Shown: positions 11,383-23,257, counted from the stretch's first letter. The stretch is DNA of 64,000 nt from Gremmenia infestans (GCA_032629725.1 JAFEVB010000002.1:3596001-3660000); one strand, 5' to 3'. A program made the numbers and translations. The notes: a model not told the origin generated them from the sequence alone.

Positions 11383-13579
11383 ATGTCGAACCAATTCATA
11401 GGCCTCACCATGCTGGTGACACTCAGTTCACCCCCCGGTGCACAGTTAAGAGGAATAGTTGACAGCATCGAGGCAGGCAAAAGCTTGACCTTACGAAATG
11501 GTATGGAATCCTCCACAGCCCCTCGTCTCCCTTTCCCCCGCCTCTTTACACAATTGCTAACCGTTCTTCTTGATACACAGTAATCTGCCCCGCAAACGGC
11601 AAATATGTCCCCGAATTCACAATCAACGCCTCCGAAATCGTCGAGCTGGTTGAAGCCGTGAACGAAAATGCCGCTCCACCACCTGTAGTGCCTCCGCCAA
11701 AAGCAAAGGCGTTCGAGGATCCGGCTATACTAAGTGTTGGGAAGAGACCTACGCCTGCCATTGGGAGTTCCAGCAGACCCAGTATCCCTTCGCACTGGCA
11801 AAGCAACGCGATGGAGCGGACAGACAGTGCGCGTACTGCAAGGGATCAGCGGGCTTTGAATGATATTACGCCCGCTGCGACGCTCGTAACGTCTTCTGTT
11901 AGTCCCGTCGAGATTGGCGTCGATATCGATGTAGCGGGTTTGAATCTCACGGAGCTAGAAGCGGAGGCGACCAAGGAAGAAGAAGAAGCACCTTCTGTTG
12001 TCAAGAAAACACGCACGAGAAGACATCGGCAGAGGAAGAAGGATGCATTGATTAAAGATGGGGAGGTCATGCCAGCTAGGGAAACGACGAAGAGCAAGGG
12101 CTGGAGACAAACGCCATTGCTGGAGCCGAATCCAAGTTTTCAGCCGTTTGCTACGCTGAGGGGGAAGAAGAGACGAGATGGCCGGATGGATGAGAATGGT
12201 TGGGCAACGGAGGAAGCTACTGATGTGCAGGATATGGGGGACTTTGACTTCACGAGCAATCTGGCGAAGTTTGATAAGCATGAGGTTTTTAATCAGATCC
12301 AGGCGGAAGACAGTGTTGCAGATGAGGATCGGTTGGTTGCGCATAATCGCCTTCCGAAAGCGAAGCCTGGTACAGCTGGCGGGAAGAATTTGCATCATAC
12401 GGAGAATGTGCTTGAAGTGCTAAACGGGGCGGGTAAGAGGGGTGAATTGTGGAAGAGCGAAGCGGGGAATAGTGATTTGGAGGATAGGGCTAGCCAGAGG
12501 GGTAGTGGGAGTGGAAGGCTTTCGAGGAGGGCGAAGAATGATGAGAGGGCGGAGAGCAAACTCAGTATGCATCGGAGGCCGGTTTCTAGGAAGGGGAGCT
12601 CTATAATTAATGTTCCGCCTTCTCGAGCACATTCGGTAAGTCATGCTTCACCCCAAACTCGATCGATTGTTAACATAAGCAGATACCGGCTCCAGGCTTA
12701 AAGCCATCATTCTACCTAGTCCCCTCAGACCGCCAGTGCGAGCCCTTGTCAGCCCTCCACATGCTCAACCTCGAAAATATCGCTGATACCGAACTCGGTC
12801 TCTCCGAAGAAATGATGACCGAGAACGCTGGCCGTGGTATCGCCGAAGTCTCCCTCTCTGCGCTCAATGCTGGAGGCGGCGGTCTCACCCAAGGTAAAAA
12901 CAGCTCGATCCCGACCGTTGTCATCTTGGCCGGAAACAACAAAAGCGGTTTCCGCGCCGTCGCAGCAGGCCGCCATATTCGTAACCACGGCCTCAACGTC
13001 GTGATCTGCGTCTTGGGTCTAGAGCGAGAATCCGAACTCCTCGTGGGCCTGAGTCGTCAGCTCAAAGTCTTCCGTTGCTTTGGCGGTAAGGTCCTTAACA
13101 AAGCCCAGCTATTAGAATATGTGAAGAATCTCGGTGCCCCTATTGAGTTGATCATCGACGGCCTGCTGGGTCTTACTATTTCGTTCGAGGAGCTGAGGAC
13201 GGGCGACCAGGCTTCGGCGTACGAACTCATCGAATGGGCGAACCGCTCTCGGGCGGCTGTCCTCGCTATTGACGTACCTACGGGTATTGAACCCACGAAT
13301 GGCAAAGTCAGCATCATTGATGGGCGCAAGCTTTATATACATGCTAAATTCGTCGTCGCGATGGGAGCCCCGAAGAAGGGGCTGCTGGAGGCTATGGCGC
13401 GGGGTGAGGGTGTGCCTGATGAGGATGGAGTGGGGAACTCGAAGGGGAAAGAGTGGCAGCTTTTTGTGGCGGATATTGGGTTGGGAGCTGCGGTTTGGAA
13501 AAAAACTGGAACGAGGGTTAGAAGAGGAGTAGAGTTTGAGGGAAGTTGGGTTGTTGGGATGAGGTTTCAGGGGGAATGA
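11383..13579 (+). CDS. EDC3: Enhancer of mRNA decapping 3
   Basis: Three exons are inferred: 11383-11500, 11581-12635 and 12683-13579, giving 689 residues. The introns are 80 and 47 bp. The N-terminal ~65 residues form an LSm-like fold (FIGLTMLVTLSSPPGAQLRG, then VICPANGKYVPEFTINASEI), which in Edc3 binds Dcp2 helical leucine motifs. A disordered linker with a basic patch follows. The FDF motif (GDFDFTSNLAKFD) near residue 259 is the docking site for the Dhh1 helicase. The YjeF-N domain spans about 416-680 (Rossmann-like, with LAGNNKSGFRAVAAG and IDVPTGIEPTNGKV) and mediates dimerisation and P-body assembly. The start at 11383 places the LSm domain at the extreme N-terminus, as in the family. 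Confidence 0.93.
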
Positions 13580-14472
13580 GTGAACGAACAAGATGGTAGT
13601 GATTGCCTCATTTGGGGTTCTGGTGCAGTGCAGTGCACGAAAGTGATCTTTATAATTGAGCTGGCTTTAGCATGGCGTTGTTCGGTGGAACTGAACTGGA
13701 CTGAAATGGATTGGAATGGCTGCATTTGCTGGCGCGTATGGACGCAGTTATGAGGATGAAAAGCAGGCTTCTAGTAGTGAGTGCTATCAGATAAGAATAC
13801 ATGATGATTTCTACATGATGATTGCGAGAACCTCGTTATTTTCGGTACTGAAAGTTTATTCATGCTTGGTTCCATTTTCCTGCTCATATGTGTGCTATTC
13901 CAAGTCTTTTACAACTAATTATCAGGTGAAGATCTGATTTGCCGGGTCCATGCCCCACGCCAAAAGTCGGGCCTTCGCTTGACAATTAGAGAGCGCAACT
14001 TTCTCACTTGTCCGTGACTCTGGGCTGGCTTGTTTTAAAATCCAAATGGTTTTAAGCTGGGAACGGCATGCATGGAATAGTATATGAGTGGCAATTATAT
14101 AGATTCTGGTAGGGGATGCTAAGTGAGTGTGGAAAGGGGTAGCGAAAATTTCAGGGGATTTATAACACGTTAAATGCCTATGCATTGTATATTACTACCT
14201 GTCCTAGGAAAGGCTTATTAATTAATAGCGTCATTCGGACAACGCATTAAGACAATGACAATGAGAAAAGAAACTTGACCGCAGGCTGGCTGCATCCGTG
14301 TATGGAAATCAAGAGACAAAGAAAAAATTGATTGAAGCGAACATCTAAAGAAATACTCATCAACCAAGATTCGCAGATAGACTCGGTCTTTGTCTCTTCC
14401 CAGGCTTAACATGTCCGAAATCGTACCTCAATAGACAGCTACTGACACAATAAATTTGCAAGCACTCCCGAG
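13580..14472. other. Intergenic, nothing seen
   Basis: EDC3 3' flank (two near-identical 'gtgcagtgcagtgca'-like runs near 13625) followed by AT-rich DNA. No protein-like frame. Confidence 0.55.
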
Positions 14473-15633
14473 ATGTCTAACCTATTTTCCCTTGATTTTC
14501 CATTCCCAATGGCAAAGGAGGACATGAATAATCCTATCGAAAGGATAATGGAGGACACACGAGAATTGCCTATTCGAGAGAACTCAACAATAAAACCGTC
14601 ATCAACCGGAAATTCCAAATCCACACCACAGGGCTCCGGGTTCTTGGACGAACAGATAAACGCAGGGGCCAGGCAAGCAATAGAAGAGTGGCGAGGAAAC
14701 CGCGACCAGAGACAACAAGTGGAGCAGCAGCATTTGATATGGCTGCGGAAGCAGGAAGGCACGAAGTTGATGTGGACCCCGATAGAATACGAGCAATTGG
14801 AAGAGGAAATAGCGAGGGACGAATCTGGGGATTTTGAAAACGTTTCCTGGCAGTCCCCGACAAGCAGAGAAGCATTAGAGCTGGCGAGTCATTTGAGGAA
14901 TTTCTGGGATGAGGATAGCTGCTTAGCATTTGACTACCTGATCGATACGCAAGACCAAGTTGACCATACGGGTAATCTTACGCATATTGAGGTGGACGTT
15001 GAGGGCCACGATAGAAATGGACACCGACTCCGAGTCCAGCGAACGCTTGAGGTGAAAATCAGCAGGAGACAGGGAGAATCGGAAGGCGCTCTGGGACAAA
15101 AGAATATGATGCAATTGGAATGGACGATCATTCTCAAAAAACCTCATCCATTCGCTCTTCCACCACAAGCAGCGCGATACAAGACACCCCATCAATTGAT
15201 ATTGGAACAGCTAGCGCAGCACGAGTTGGACAAAGCAATCGACGAAAGAGACCATTTCCTGCGCAAGACATTTGAACCCGGTAGTGATATATTTCACATG
15301 GAGAGAGAAAGCATGCTCGGGGCACACGACTGGACATTTCATACACCAGTGGTTCAAATTCGAGGTCCTGACGGCGTCGTGCTTCGTCTTGTGGAGTGCC
15401 GGACCGACGCTGAGGTTGATGGGGAAGTAATTTGTACTCATAGAATGTCCCTCACAGAAACTATTCCAAGCGGGGAAAAGAGCCATCTGTTCGATTTGCC
15501 TATCGAAGGGACGGATACGGAGAGGCGGATCCGGCAGGCTAGGTGGAGCATCTCATCTGCGATTGATAGGTGCCATGCTTCGGGTTCTGCGGAGAGGTTT
15601 ATGATGGATAAATGGGCTGGTTGGTCGTTTTAA
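14473..15633 (+). CDS. Hypothetical protein, single exon
   Basis: An uninterrupted frame of 386 residues with natural composition. It is acidic and Glu/Gln/Arg-rich, probably largely helical, with no signal peptide or membrane span. The N-terminal 60 residues look disordered. The stretch 60-130 (ARQAIEEWRGNRDQRQQVEQ and following) looks like a helical or coiled-coil region. The central and C-terminal parts contain alternating beta-like segments (IEVDVEGHDRNGHRLRVQRT; WTIILKKPHPFALPP). I do not recognise any domain. No intron is needed. The ATG at 14473 is the first in frame. It is probably a lineage-restricted ascomycete protein, and no function is inferred. Confidence 0.75.
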   Translation: MSNLFSLDFPFPMAKEDMNNPIERIMEDTRELPIRENSTIKPSSTGNSKSTPQGSGFLDEQINAGARQAIEEWRGNRDQRQQVEQQHLIWLRKQEGTKLMWTPIEYEQLEEEIARDESGDFENVSWQSPTSREALELASHLRNFWDEDSCLAFDYLIDTQDQVDHTGNLTHIEVDVEGHDRNGHRLRVQRTLEVKISRRQGESEGALGQKNMMQLEWTIILKKPHPFALPPQAARYKTPHQLILEQLAQHELDKAIDERDHFLRKTFEPGSDIFHMERESMLGAHDWTFHTPVVQIRGPDGVVLRLVECRTDAEVDGEVICTHRMSLTETIPSGEKSHLFDLPIEGTDTERRIRQARWSISSAIDRCHASGSAERFMMDKWAGWSF

Positions 15634-16327
15634 TTGATATTCATGATTATGGTCTTGCTGTTGAGTTTTATGCCTGGGTGTGTACAGTTGAAATGATTGA
15701 GGTGTGATGTGGTTGAAGATGGATTTTCTAGGGAAAATCATAGCCCTGGCGCCCCGTAATCCTCTTAGGCTATTTTTGTTTTTGTTTTTGGAATGGTCTT
15801 CAATTATCGTCAACATCTTCTTGATAATCAGCTCTGAGAGGTAAAATATATTGAAGCCGAGTTAAGAAGGCTACAGATACGTTGACCATCGCATACGCCA
15901 GGGCCCAGCGAGTGCTATCTTTCGCTGTTTAGCTTTGGAGTTCAAGGTATTGGGCTGATCTTCAACCAACAAATGTGATTAGTCTAGTCCCCTTGATTCT
16001 CTTGTGTCTTTGAAGTACCGAAAGTCTTGTCTTTAAAGGTAGTGTCGTGTCTTATAGCGTTTCTTTTGAGCTCTATTGGACTTTGAAGTGTATCCTCAAG
16101 ACCCGACAATGCCAGCCCCGCTCATGCACCGGGAAAACAAACTCCCAACCAAACAGAGCGGACCATGTTCTAATTATATTTGCCAGTACTGGCGATCTAG
16201 CAATTATCCGATCTCTATTTTTCCGAGCTCCGAAGTCTTGTAGCTCTGTATAAATTGCCCAATAATATTACAATTTCTTCTTCAAAAAGCTTTTATTTGC
16301 TCCTGTATCCATACCGGCTGCGAGACT
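15634..16327. other. Intergenic upstream of the pectinesterase relic
   Basis: Contains a T-rich run with tandem TTTTTG units near 15772-15795. The stretch 16210-16327 is AT-rich with TATA-like sequences and probably was the promoter of the pectinesterase gene. Confidence 0.5.
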
Positions 16328-17413
16328 ATGCATATGTCATTGATATTTCTATTACTATTCTTCCTTAGCTGTGCATCTGCTGCTCTACAGGATGAGCGAG
16401 CGCAGCCATTCCTGGATCCTTCAACTTCCTCCATCTATTCCGAAGAGGCATGGAACCGAGTATTCCATCCAAAGGGCGCAATAATCATTGACGGCAGCTC
16501 AGCCCACTCTGGAAACTTTACAATAGTGCAAAGCGGGGTAAATGCATTATCGTTGAATACAACAATACCTCAGGTTCTCTTCAAATACCCAGGCACTTAC
16601 ATCGAGCAAGTTTACATTCCACTGCTACGCTCAAATCTCACCGTTCAGGGCTGGACAACAGATGCTCGATCATACGAGCATAACACGGCGACCATCACCT
16701 TCAACCTCTCGAAACTCAGCGTCGCCAGGAACGACCTCACGGCTACCGTGAGACAGTGGAACACTAACACCAAATTCTACAACTTGAACATCGCCAACAC
16801 ATTCGGGCATGTGGACGCCAATGGACAGAATCTCGCAGTCTCTGCCCACACGGGCAATCAAGGATATTGTGGAGTCCAGTTCTGGGGGTACCAAGACACG
16901 ATTCTGGCAAACACCGGGAATCAGCTGTACGTAAAGAGTCTCATCGTTGGAGCTATCGACTTTATCTTCGGCTAAACAGCAACTGCGTAGTTTGAGAAAG
17001 TAGATATCCGTACCATAGCCACTGGCTATATCACCGCATCTGGACGATCAGCTGCGACCAATCCTTTCTGGTATGTCATCAGCCACTCGACCGTCGACGG
17101 CATCAATGATACCGTTTCGGCGGGATCTAGCTCGCTGGGACGGCCATGGAGCTCGTTCGCTGGGGTGGTATTTCAGAATGCTTACTTGGGAAATGCAATC
17201 CAACCGGCGGGATGGAGCGTCTGGTCTTCGGGCGTGGCTGGAAATACTCTGAATGTTACACTTGGGGAGTATGCTAATTTTGGACCAGGGAGTATTGCGG
17301 AGGAGGGGCCGAGAGCGAATTTTAGTAGGCAGTTGAATGCGCCGATTAGCAGAGAGGCTGTATTGGGCGATGAGTATGAAAATGAGTGGTGGGTGGACAT
17401 GAGGTATTTGTGA
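16328..17413 (+). pseudogene. Pectin methylesterase pseudogene (carbohydrate esterase family 8), two in-frame stops
   Basis: A single frame of 362 codons (ending at the natural stop) reads as a secreted pectinesterase. It begins with a hydrophobic signal peptide (about residues 1-19) and has GTYIEQVYIP, then GYQDTILANTGNQLYVK with the first catalytic Asp. GAIDFIFG follows with the nucleophile Asp, and LGRPW comes near the C-terminus. Immediately after GAIDFIFG the frame has TAA at 16973 (codon 216) and TAG at 16988 (codon 221). Coding homology then continues in the same frame for 141 codons. No intron with a plausible donor removes these stops without deleting the catalytic segment. In the family these positions are normally sense codons. 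TAA from CAA and TAG from TGG would each be a single C-to-T or G-to-A change. An active enzyme would de-esterify plant pectin. This copy could make only a truncated product lacking LGRPW. Confidence 0.85.
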
Positions 17414-17895
17414 TTCCTGACGAGGCAGCCCTAGATTATTCCAGTCATAGCACACTCGGAAGCAGATGAGATGTCGGCAGAAATAGGTGGATCGTGGACC
17501 TCAAACCTCTGGTTGGTATTTGAACAGTCAAGAGTCGGTGGCACGCTTGCTGAATGACTAAATGGTTTGCTGTACCCGACATACCAGTGAAAGAATTACA
17601 AATCAGGGTTCATAGTTCTGGGAGATGAACGTTAATAGATCGAGATCTCATACCACAGATCCCAAATCTCTATACTCACACTCTGGGTCGCAGAGGATTT
17701 AATTTTGGCCATTACACCCTGCTACAAGCCGGGGCACTTGCACACTGTGAATAGCTTCTTATTTAAGGCCAGGACCTAGCTTCATTGACAACCATTCATT
17801 TCTGCCTACAATACTGACCAATCTACATAACCCCGTAGCTTATCCTATCCTCAACCCACTAGAGCAGCCCCACATCAACGCGTATCTCATTCATC
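17414..17895. other. Intergenic, nothing seen
   Basis: Downstream flank of the pectinesterase relic and probable promoter of the small gene at 17896. Contains no protein-like frame. Confidence 0.5.
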
Positions 17896-18330
17896 ATGTG
17901 GAAAAATCCACAACCGCGCCAGTCGTTCTCTCCGCAACGCGATCTCCAAATGCATGATTTCACTCCCGCCCGTCTCGCCGAAATCCAACAGAAATACCAA
18001 ACCGCGAGCGCAGCAGCCAACTCAGCATTCACGCGCTCAAGACTGATGAGGGAACTGGCAAATGAGTGGCGCAAGATGGGATGGGAAGCTATTGAGCGGA
18101 ATCTGAACTGCGAGGGCTGCGGGAAACCGCATTTTGGAGATGGGAAATGGACAGAGACAGAGACAGAGACTGGTGAAGCAGAAGAAATGGAGTGTGGTAG
18201 TAGGAAGTTGTGCTTGGATTGGAAAAGGTTGAAGTTTAGGTTTGAGCATGTGAGGGTTGAGGATGTTGGGGATGAGGATTTTGAAGAGCTTGTGAGGTGG
18301 AGGGGTTTTGGAAGCAGTATTTGGTTGTAG
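17896..18330 (+). CDS. Small hypothetical protein (144 aa)
   Basis: An intact frame, MWKNPQPRQSF..., with natural composition. Residues 21-60 are probably helical (ARLAEIQQKYQTASAAANSA), followed by LMRELANEWRKMGWEAIERN. Two Cys-x2-Cys-like elements (NCEGCGKPHFGDG at about 71-83, and a Cys-containing segment near residue 100) could bind a metal, though this is inference. A short Glu/Thr repeat (TETETET) lies between them. No signal peptide or membrane span. I do not recognise the family. It sits between the pectinesterase relic and the GH5 gene. Confidence 0.55.
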   Translation: MWKNPQPRQSFSPQRDLQMHDFTPARLAEIQQKYQTASAAANSAFTRSRLMRELANEWRKMGWEAIERNLNCEGCGKPHFGDGKWTETETETGEAEEMECGSRKLCLDWKRLKFRFEHVRVEDVGDEDFEELVRWRGFGSSIWL

Positions 18331-18608
18331 CTAAAGGGACGGTTTGTGATGAGCAGTCTGTTTTTGCGCAGACTTATGCTTGATTTATCTTACACTTGGC
18401 GGTAAAATCGGTAACTGGCACGAAGGAGTGTTACTAAAAAGGGATAGGTAGACAATGGCAATGAGTATTTAAGCGTACAGATAGCACTGGGTTTGAGAGT
18501 ACAAAACAGCATTCTACGCTTGCTGACTTTGCATAAAGTAGGGGTTCAAGAATGTATATACAAGAAAGTAACCAGTACTACTGGTATCGGCGACTCCAAA
18601 TTTTACAC
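18331..18608. other. Intergenic between convergent genes
   Basis: 3' flanks of the small plus-strand gene and the minus-strand GH5 gene. Nothing else was seen. Confidence 0.5.
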
Positions 18609-20126
18609 TCAAATATACGTGGCAAGCGTATCAATGTAAGCCGTGTATCCCGTGCCAGATGGGGGCTCCATGCTGAAGATGTACTCAGCCCACCATGGTC
18701 CACCACCCCACCACATAGCACCCATCCATACATCAGAGGCAGCAGTCAATGCGTCCACCAATCCGGTGACGGCAGTCTCACAAACCGAGTTTGCTCCTCC
18801 AGCAAACTCACCGATGATACCCTTCTTGTTGTTTGCCTTGAGCCATGCCGTGGCGGCAGCGATGCGCTCAGAGCCGATGGTAGACGAGACACAAGAGTCT
18901 GAGGTGCCAGATCCGTCCGAGTCAAGGTATTGGTGCATTTCGTAGACGATCTTGTCAGATGGATCGGTAAGACCAACCATGGCGTCTGCGTTTCCGGAAC
19001 TGACCCAAGTCCATGCTCCGGTATAGGACTATGTATGCACTGTTAGAATTTGAGGAAGACAAGAGTGACGCGGGATATGCTTACAGTTCCTTCAACAAAC
19101 ACGTATTGCGTAGTGGCACCGGCTGCTCGGACACCGTCAATGCAAGCTTGGTTGAGTTCTGCAACGAGAGTGTTGGATGGCATGTCATGGAACTCGTTGT
19201 TGCAGTCAAAGACAACATTGCTGTCCGACGCGAACTCGGTTGCCACGTTTTTCCAGAAAGTCTGGAAGTCAGATGTAGAAGTGATGACACTTCCTGAGTA
19301 ACGACCGAAGTTGTGGGGATCGATAACAGCATGGCCTCCTGCGGCAGTGATGAAAGACACGATAGTCTTTAGGTCGGCGAGATATGTTGCGTCAAGGGAA
19401 GCGGTGATTGTGCCTTGTGCAAGACGCTCCATGAGGAAGGGAATTCGGAAGATGTTCATTCCCTTATCCATAAGGGTCTGAATAGAGGCGGTCAGAGGCC
19501 ATGTGTAGTCAGTTCCCAATACCCCGGGAATGTTGCCTGCTCCGAACTCTGCTCCAGACTCATTAACACCTAGCCATTCGAGAGCTCCCGTACTTGATGC
19601 ACTAGAGGCACTGGAAGAAGAGCTTGCAACAGCAGAGGTAGTAACAGCTGCAGTGGCCGCAGTAGTTGAAGGACTGGATGTGGCAACGCTGGCTGATGTG
19701 GCAACGCTGGCTGATGTTACGGCCTTTGTGGCAGCTAGACTGGCTGCGACAGATGTGGATACTGAACTGACTACGAGACTAGCAGAAGTTGAACTGGCTG
19801 CAAGAATAATGGAAGCCGAACTGGTTGAAAGTGTAGTGGAGTTTAAAATTGTTGAGGGAATACTGGAAACCGATATGGTCGCGCGAGTAGTGGGAACAGG
19901 AACACTGCTAGACGATGACAGAAGAGAGGCAGAAGTTGAAGTAGCTATCAAACTTGTAAGTATCAACGAGTAGAGGGCTTGAACAGGTGAAGTTACCAAC
20001 GACTGCTAGCGCGCTGGAGGTTTCCTCAGGCTCCCAGTAACATTCTCCACTATCTCCGTCGGGAATGGGAGCAGCAAATACTGATGCCGTAAAGCCAGCG
20101 GCAAGAAAGGTTTTTGAAAGACGCAT
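18609..20126 (-). CDS. Secreted endo-beta-1,4-glucanase, glycoside hydrolase family 5 (subfamily 5-like)
   Basis: Three exons are inferred: 20126-19997, 19944-19085 and 19028-18609, giving 469 residues. The introns are 52 and 56 bp. A signal peptide (MRLSKTFLAAGFTASVFA) is followed by a short segment with one Cys and then a Ser/Thr/Ala-rich linker at about 44-162. The linker contains an 18-bp tandem repeat (VATSAS twice, near 19680-19715). The catalytic domain starts at LEWLGVNESGAEFG. The acid/base Glu is in DCNNEFHDM and the nucleophile Glu in GIIGEFAGG. The substrate-cleft stretch SYTGAWTWVSSG starts exon 3. The enzyme would hydrolyse internal bonds of cellulose outside the cell. The linker normally tethers a CBM1 cellulose-binding module, but no CBM1 cysteine pattern is present N-terminal to it. 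Confidence 0.93.
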
Positions 20127-21356
20127 TGCGTTAAAAGAATGACTGAATAAGGAGAAAATGAATGAGTGACAAGTGATTGAGCGATGGACTGTTCAACTGT
20201 GGACAACAAGGAAGTATTTAACAAGAGTCCAGAGCCCACCACAATCTCCCATCATCAGTGCAAGACCGAGAGATTTGATTGTGGGGTACAGGAGTACCTC
20301 CTTACCAAGGCCATGAGCCTTTTCGGCCCACTCGGCGCTCTCCCAAGCAGTGGACGGTGGCCATAAAAGCCACATGGGGAGGAACGAGATGAGAAGACAA
20401 GGATTATTTGCGTCCTAGAAAAGGTTACCGGCGTTTGGCACGAATGAACAAATTAGAATGAAGTTTGAAGGCGGGATGGCGCCCTGAGATAAAGTGCGGC
20501 TCCGGCTAGTTGAAACACCCAACGCAATTTCGAGACACAAATAATTCTCACACCAATCAAAAGTCGCCTTGATAATATAGGAAGGGGCATCATCACCACT
20601 TGTCTCCATCCTATATTCAAACCATAAGAGACAAATGCCAATGTCGGTAAGAATATGACCTCAGGAGATTGATTGCCTCACGCAATACAGAAAGTAGTGC
20701 TGCCACATGTAAAATTGCACATTGGCGCGTACGCGCGAATTTCCATTGCGCACACTTGCGACAATAGTCGAGCAACATATAAAGAGCTATAAGATGCTGA
20801 TTTGGGCTTGTGCTTGCTTGAATGGTTAAGAAGCTGAGACTGTGAGTTCTAAGGTGGCGAGAGGACGAAAGGACATCCTCATCAAATATCCTCAACCTCG
20901 CTCTCGCTCTATCTGAGGGTGCACTTAATAAGCGAAGCGAAGGGTGTGACTAGCAAGTCATTCCAAAGAAACAAATCTTCCACCGACCTCACCTCACCTC
21001 ACCTAGGTACCTATTAACGACTTTGCTGTAGTAAGGTAGGTAACTCGCCCAAACAAAACAAAATCATACGATGCCTGTGGTGATGTGAAGTTAACCGCCA
21101 TTTCCGTCAATTGCCATTATCTACTATGCTCATGTGGCTTGCTTGCAAAGAGGGGGTGGAAAGATCATGCCACTCCGTTATATCCAGAGCCGGGGAACTC
21201 AAAGTGATCGATCACAACGCCAAAGAAAAATGGGTATAAAGTATATCTGCTTTGAGTTTTGCCCAGTCGTTTTTTCTCCTCTGTTAATATTTCTTGTTCC
21301 ATATCCAGAAATCAATTCCTTCACAAGCAAGCGCCTGCCTGAAACCGTCCTTCAAA
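20127..21356. other. Intergenic between divergent GH5 and SDR genes
   Basis: 1.2 kb of promoter DNA. It includes a short tandem of CCTCA units near 20987-21003. Small frames on both strands are not protein-like. Confidence 0.55.
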
Positions 21357-22440
21357 ATGTCCTTCTCGTACCATAATAGCAACAATATTCTTCCCCAACG
21401 CACAATTGACCCTGTTGGATTCGGCAAAGTAGCTATTATCACAGGCTGCGCATCAGGCATCGGGCTCGCAACCACGCAGCTGTTCCTCAGCCATAATTAC
21501 GAGGTCACGGGGGTAGATATGCACGATATCGATTATGCGAAAATCGACGAGCGAGATCAAGGGCGTTTTCATTTCCACAAGGGGGATTTGATAGAGCCAG
21601 GGGAGTGCGATGAGGTGGTCAGGATTTGCGTTGCGAAATACGGGTGAGGATACGGAGTAGTCACGTGTTCACGTGCCAGCATGCCACCCACCAGTGCTAA
21701 TCTCAGCTTCCTATTAGGCGGCAGAAAATCGATGTTCTTGCCAATATAGCGGGCATCTTGGATGCGTACGCGGCTGCGGATGTATTCACAGACCGGGAAT
21801 GGGAACGAGTGCTGATGGTCAACCTCACGGTTCCGACGCGGATGATCCGCGCTGTGTTGCCGTTCATGAAGGCCAATGGGGGGTCGATCATCAACGTAGC
21901 TTCAAAAGCTGCGGTCAGTGGTGCGGCGGCTGGTGTTGCGTATACGGCTTCGAAGCATGGCTTGGTAAGTTCGAATACTCAGGTGATGAGGTGAGGTGGA
22001 TTTAATAGGGGATGTCCATACAGCTTGGCGTGACGAAAAACACGGCGTGGAGATTCCATGATGAGGGGATTCGGTGTAATGCTGTTTTACCTGGATGTAA
22101 ATATCTACCCTTCGTTTTGGTCAAGTGTGAAAGAAAGAAACTGACTGACTGACTGACTGATTGTTCTGACAGCCCTGATCGACACCGGACTTGGGAGCAC
22201 GATTGAAGCCGCGAATTTTGACGAGGCGTCATACGAACGTCAAGAGTAAGTGCGCTGGCTCACAGATATTTTGCGAAGCTAGAACTAATCAACAGCAGAC
22301 CTGTTCACGCACTGCAAGGGCCGAAAGCAAGCATCACACCATCGGAAGTAGCCAACACGATTCTGTACTTGGCCAGCGATCATGCTAAATCCATCAATGG
22401 AATCTCACTACCCATCGACAGGGCATGGGGAGTTATTTGA
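21357..22440 (+). CDS. Short-chain dehydrogenase/reductase
   Basis: Five exons are inferred: 21357-21643, 21718-21964, 22024-22096, 22173-22245 and 22296-22440, giving 274 residues, a usual SDR length. The Rossmann motif TGCASGIG (about 29-36) binds NAD(P). LANIAG replaces the usual NNAG. The catalytic Ser is in the INVAS region, and YTASK gives Tyr171 and Lys175. The C-terminus ISLPIDRAWGVI follows the usual 'inG..ipvDGG' region but departs from the common DGG. The substrate is unknown. Intron 3 carries a (CTGA)n microsatellite near 22140-22160. The last acceptor is a tandem CAGCAG (22293-22298), so splicing may add or lose one codon. All junctions preserve the frame. Confidence 0.85.
22138..22163. 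repeat. (CTGA)n microsatellite in SDR intron 3
   Basis: Five consecutive CTGA-type units inside the intron at 22097-22172, just upstream of the acceptor. Length variation could shift the branch-site distance. Confidence 0.8.
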
Positions 22441-23257
22441 GCACGATGCCAAGGACATGCATGGTCGGTCAATCCACCCTCGATTGAACCATGGGTGCGT
22501 TTTTGTTTTCCCAAATTGAGGAGATCTATATTATGGTTCGTGGGGGGTGACAGCAGGCTCAAGGCCTAAGGGGTATGAAATAAGGCTACATGTAGCGATG
22601 GCGTTGTATTTTGCATGTTTCCGTTCTACTTATACCGAGAGAAGTTTCTTTCTTCGTGTACGTGCGGGTCGGCCCCATGTACATGGGACATGGGCATGGC
22701 AACACGCCATGAAAGCAAGCCGATTCTAGTTGTGTATATTTCTTTTCGTCCTGATTCCCGACGACTCAACTAAGTCTGCAATGTCTTTTACACAACGCTG
22801 TAATCCAATAGCCAACTTTGATTTGCTGGATCGATATATCGTGAAATCGAGCAATGGCGTGAGTATATACTGCTATACAAACAAACATTTTGAAAACTAG
22901 ATTCGATCGCGTACCATGCGTGTCGTGGTATTATTCCCATTTTCTAGCAAACACACTTATGATTTGTGATTGTATGTATGTATGAATGAGCCCAGCAGCT
23001 AGTGACAAAGAGGACAGAATGGTGTTTTTGAGCCTCCTCCTGTTCACCAACCATCATACTTTCCTAATCAATCACCTACTCTACATCCTTTCTGTTTCCG
23101 AAGTATAAAGCATTGCACAGCCCAAGAGACCGTTTCTGTAAAAATAATTTTAAATTCATACTTCCAAGGTGAAGTCTTGAAGAGGACTGATTGTATCTAA
23201 TTTGTAGAATTGAGAGAAACGAACGTTTGATACTCATCTTAGCTTTTGTTGATAGCT
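22441..23257. other. Intergenic, nothing seen
   Basis: SDR 3' flank and promoter of the RING gene at 23258. No protein-like frame. Confidence 0.5.

Noticed and set aside
19180..19210. Unusual NEF in place of NEP in the GH5 acid/base motif as a defect
   Set aside because: Fungal GH5_5 enzymes commonly have NNEYHDM-type sequence there. Phe for Tyr is a mild change and the Glu is kept.
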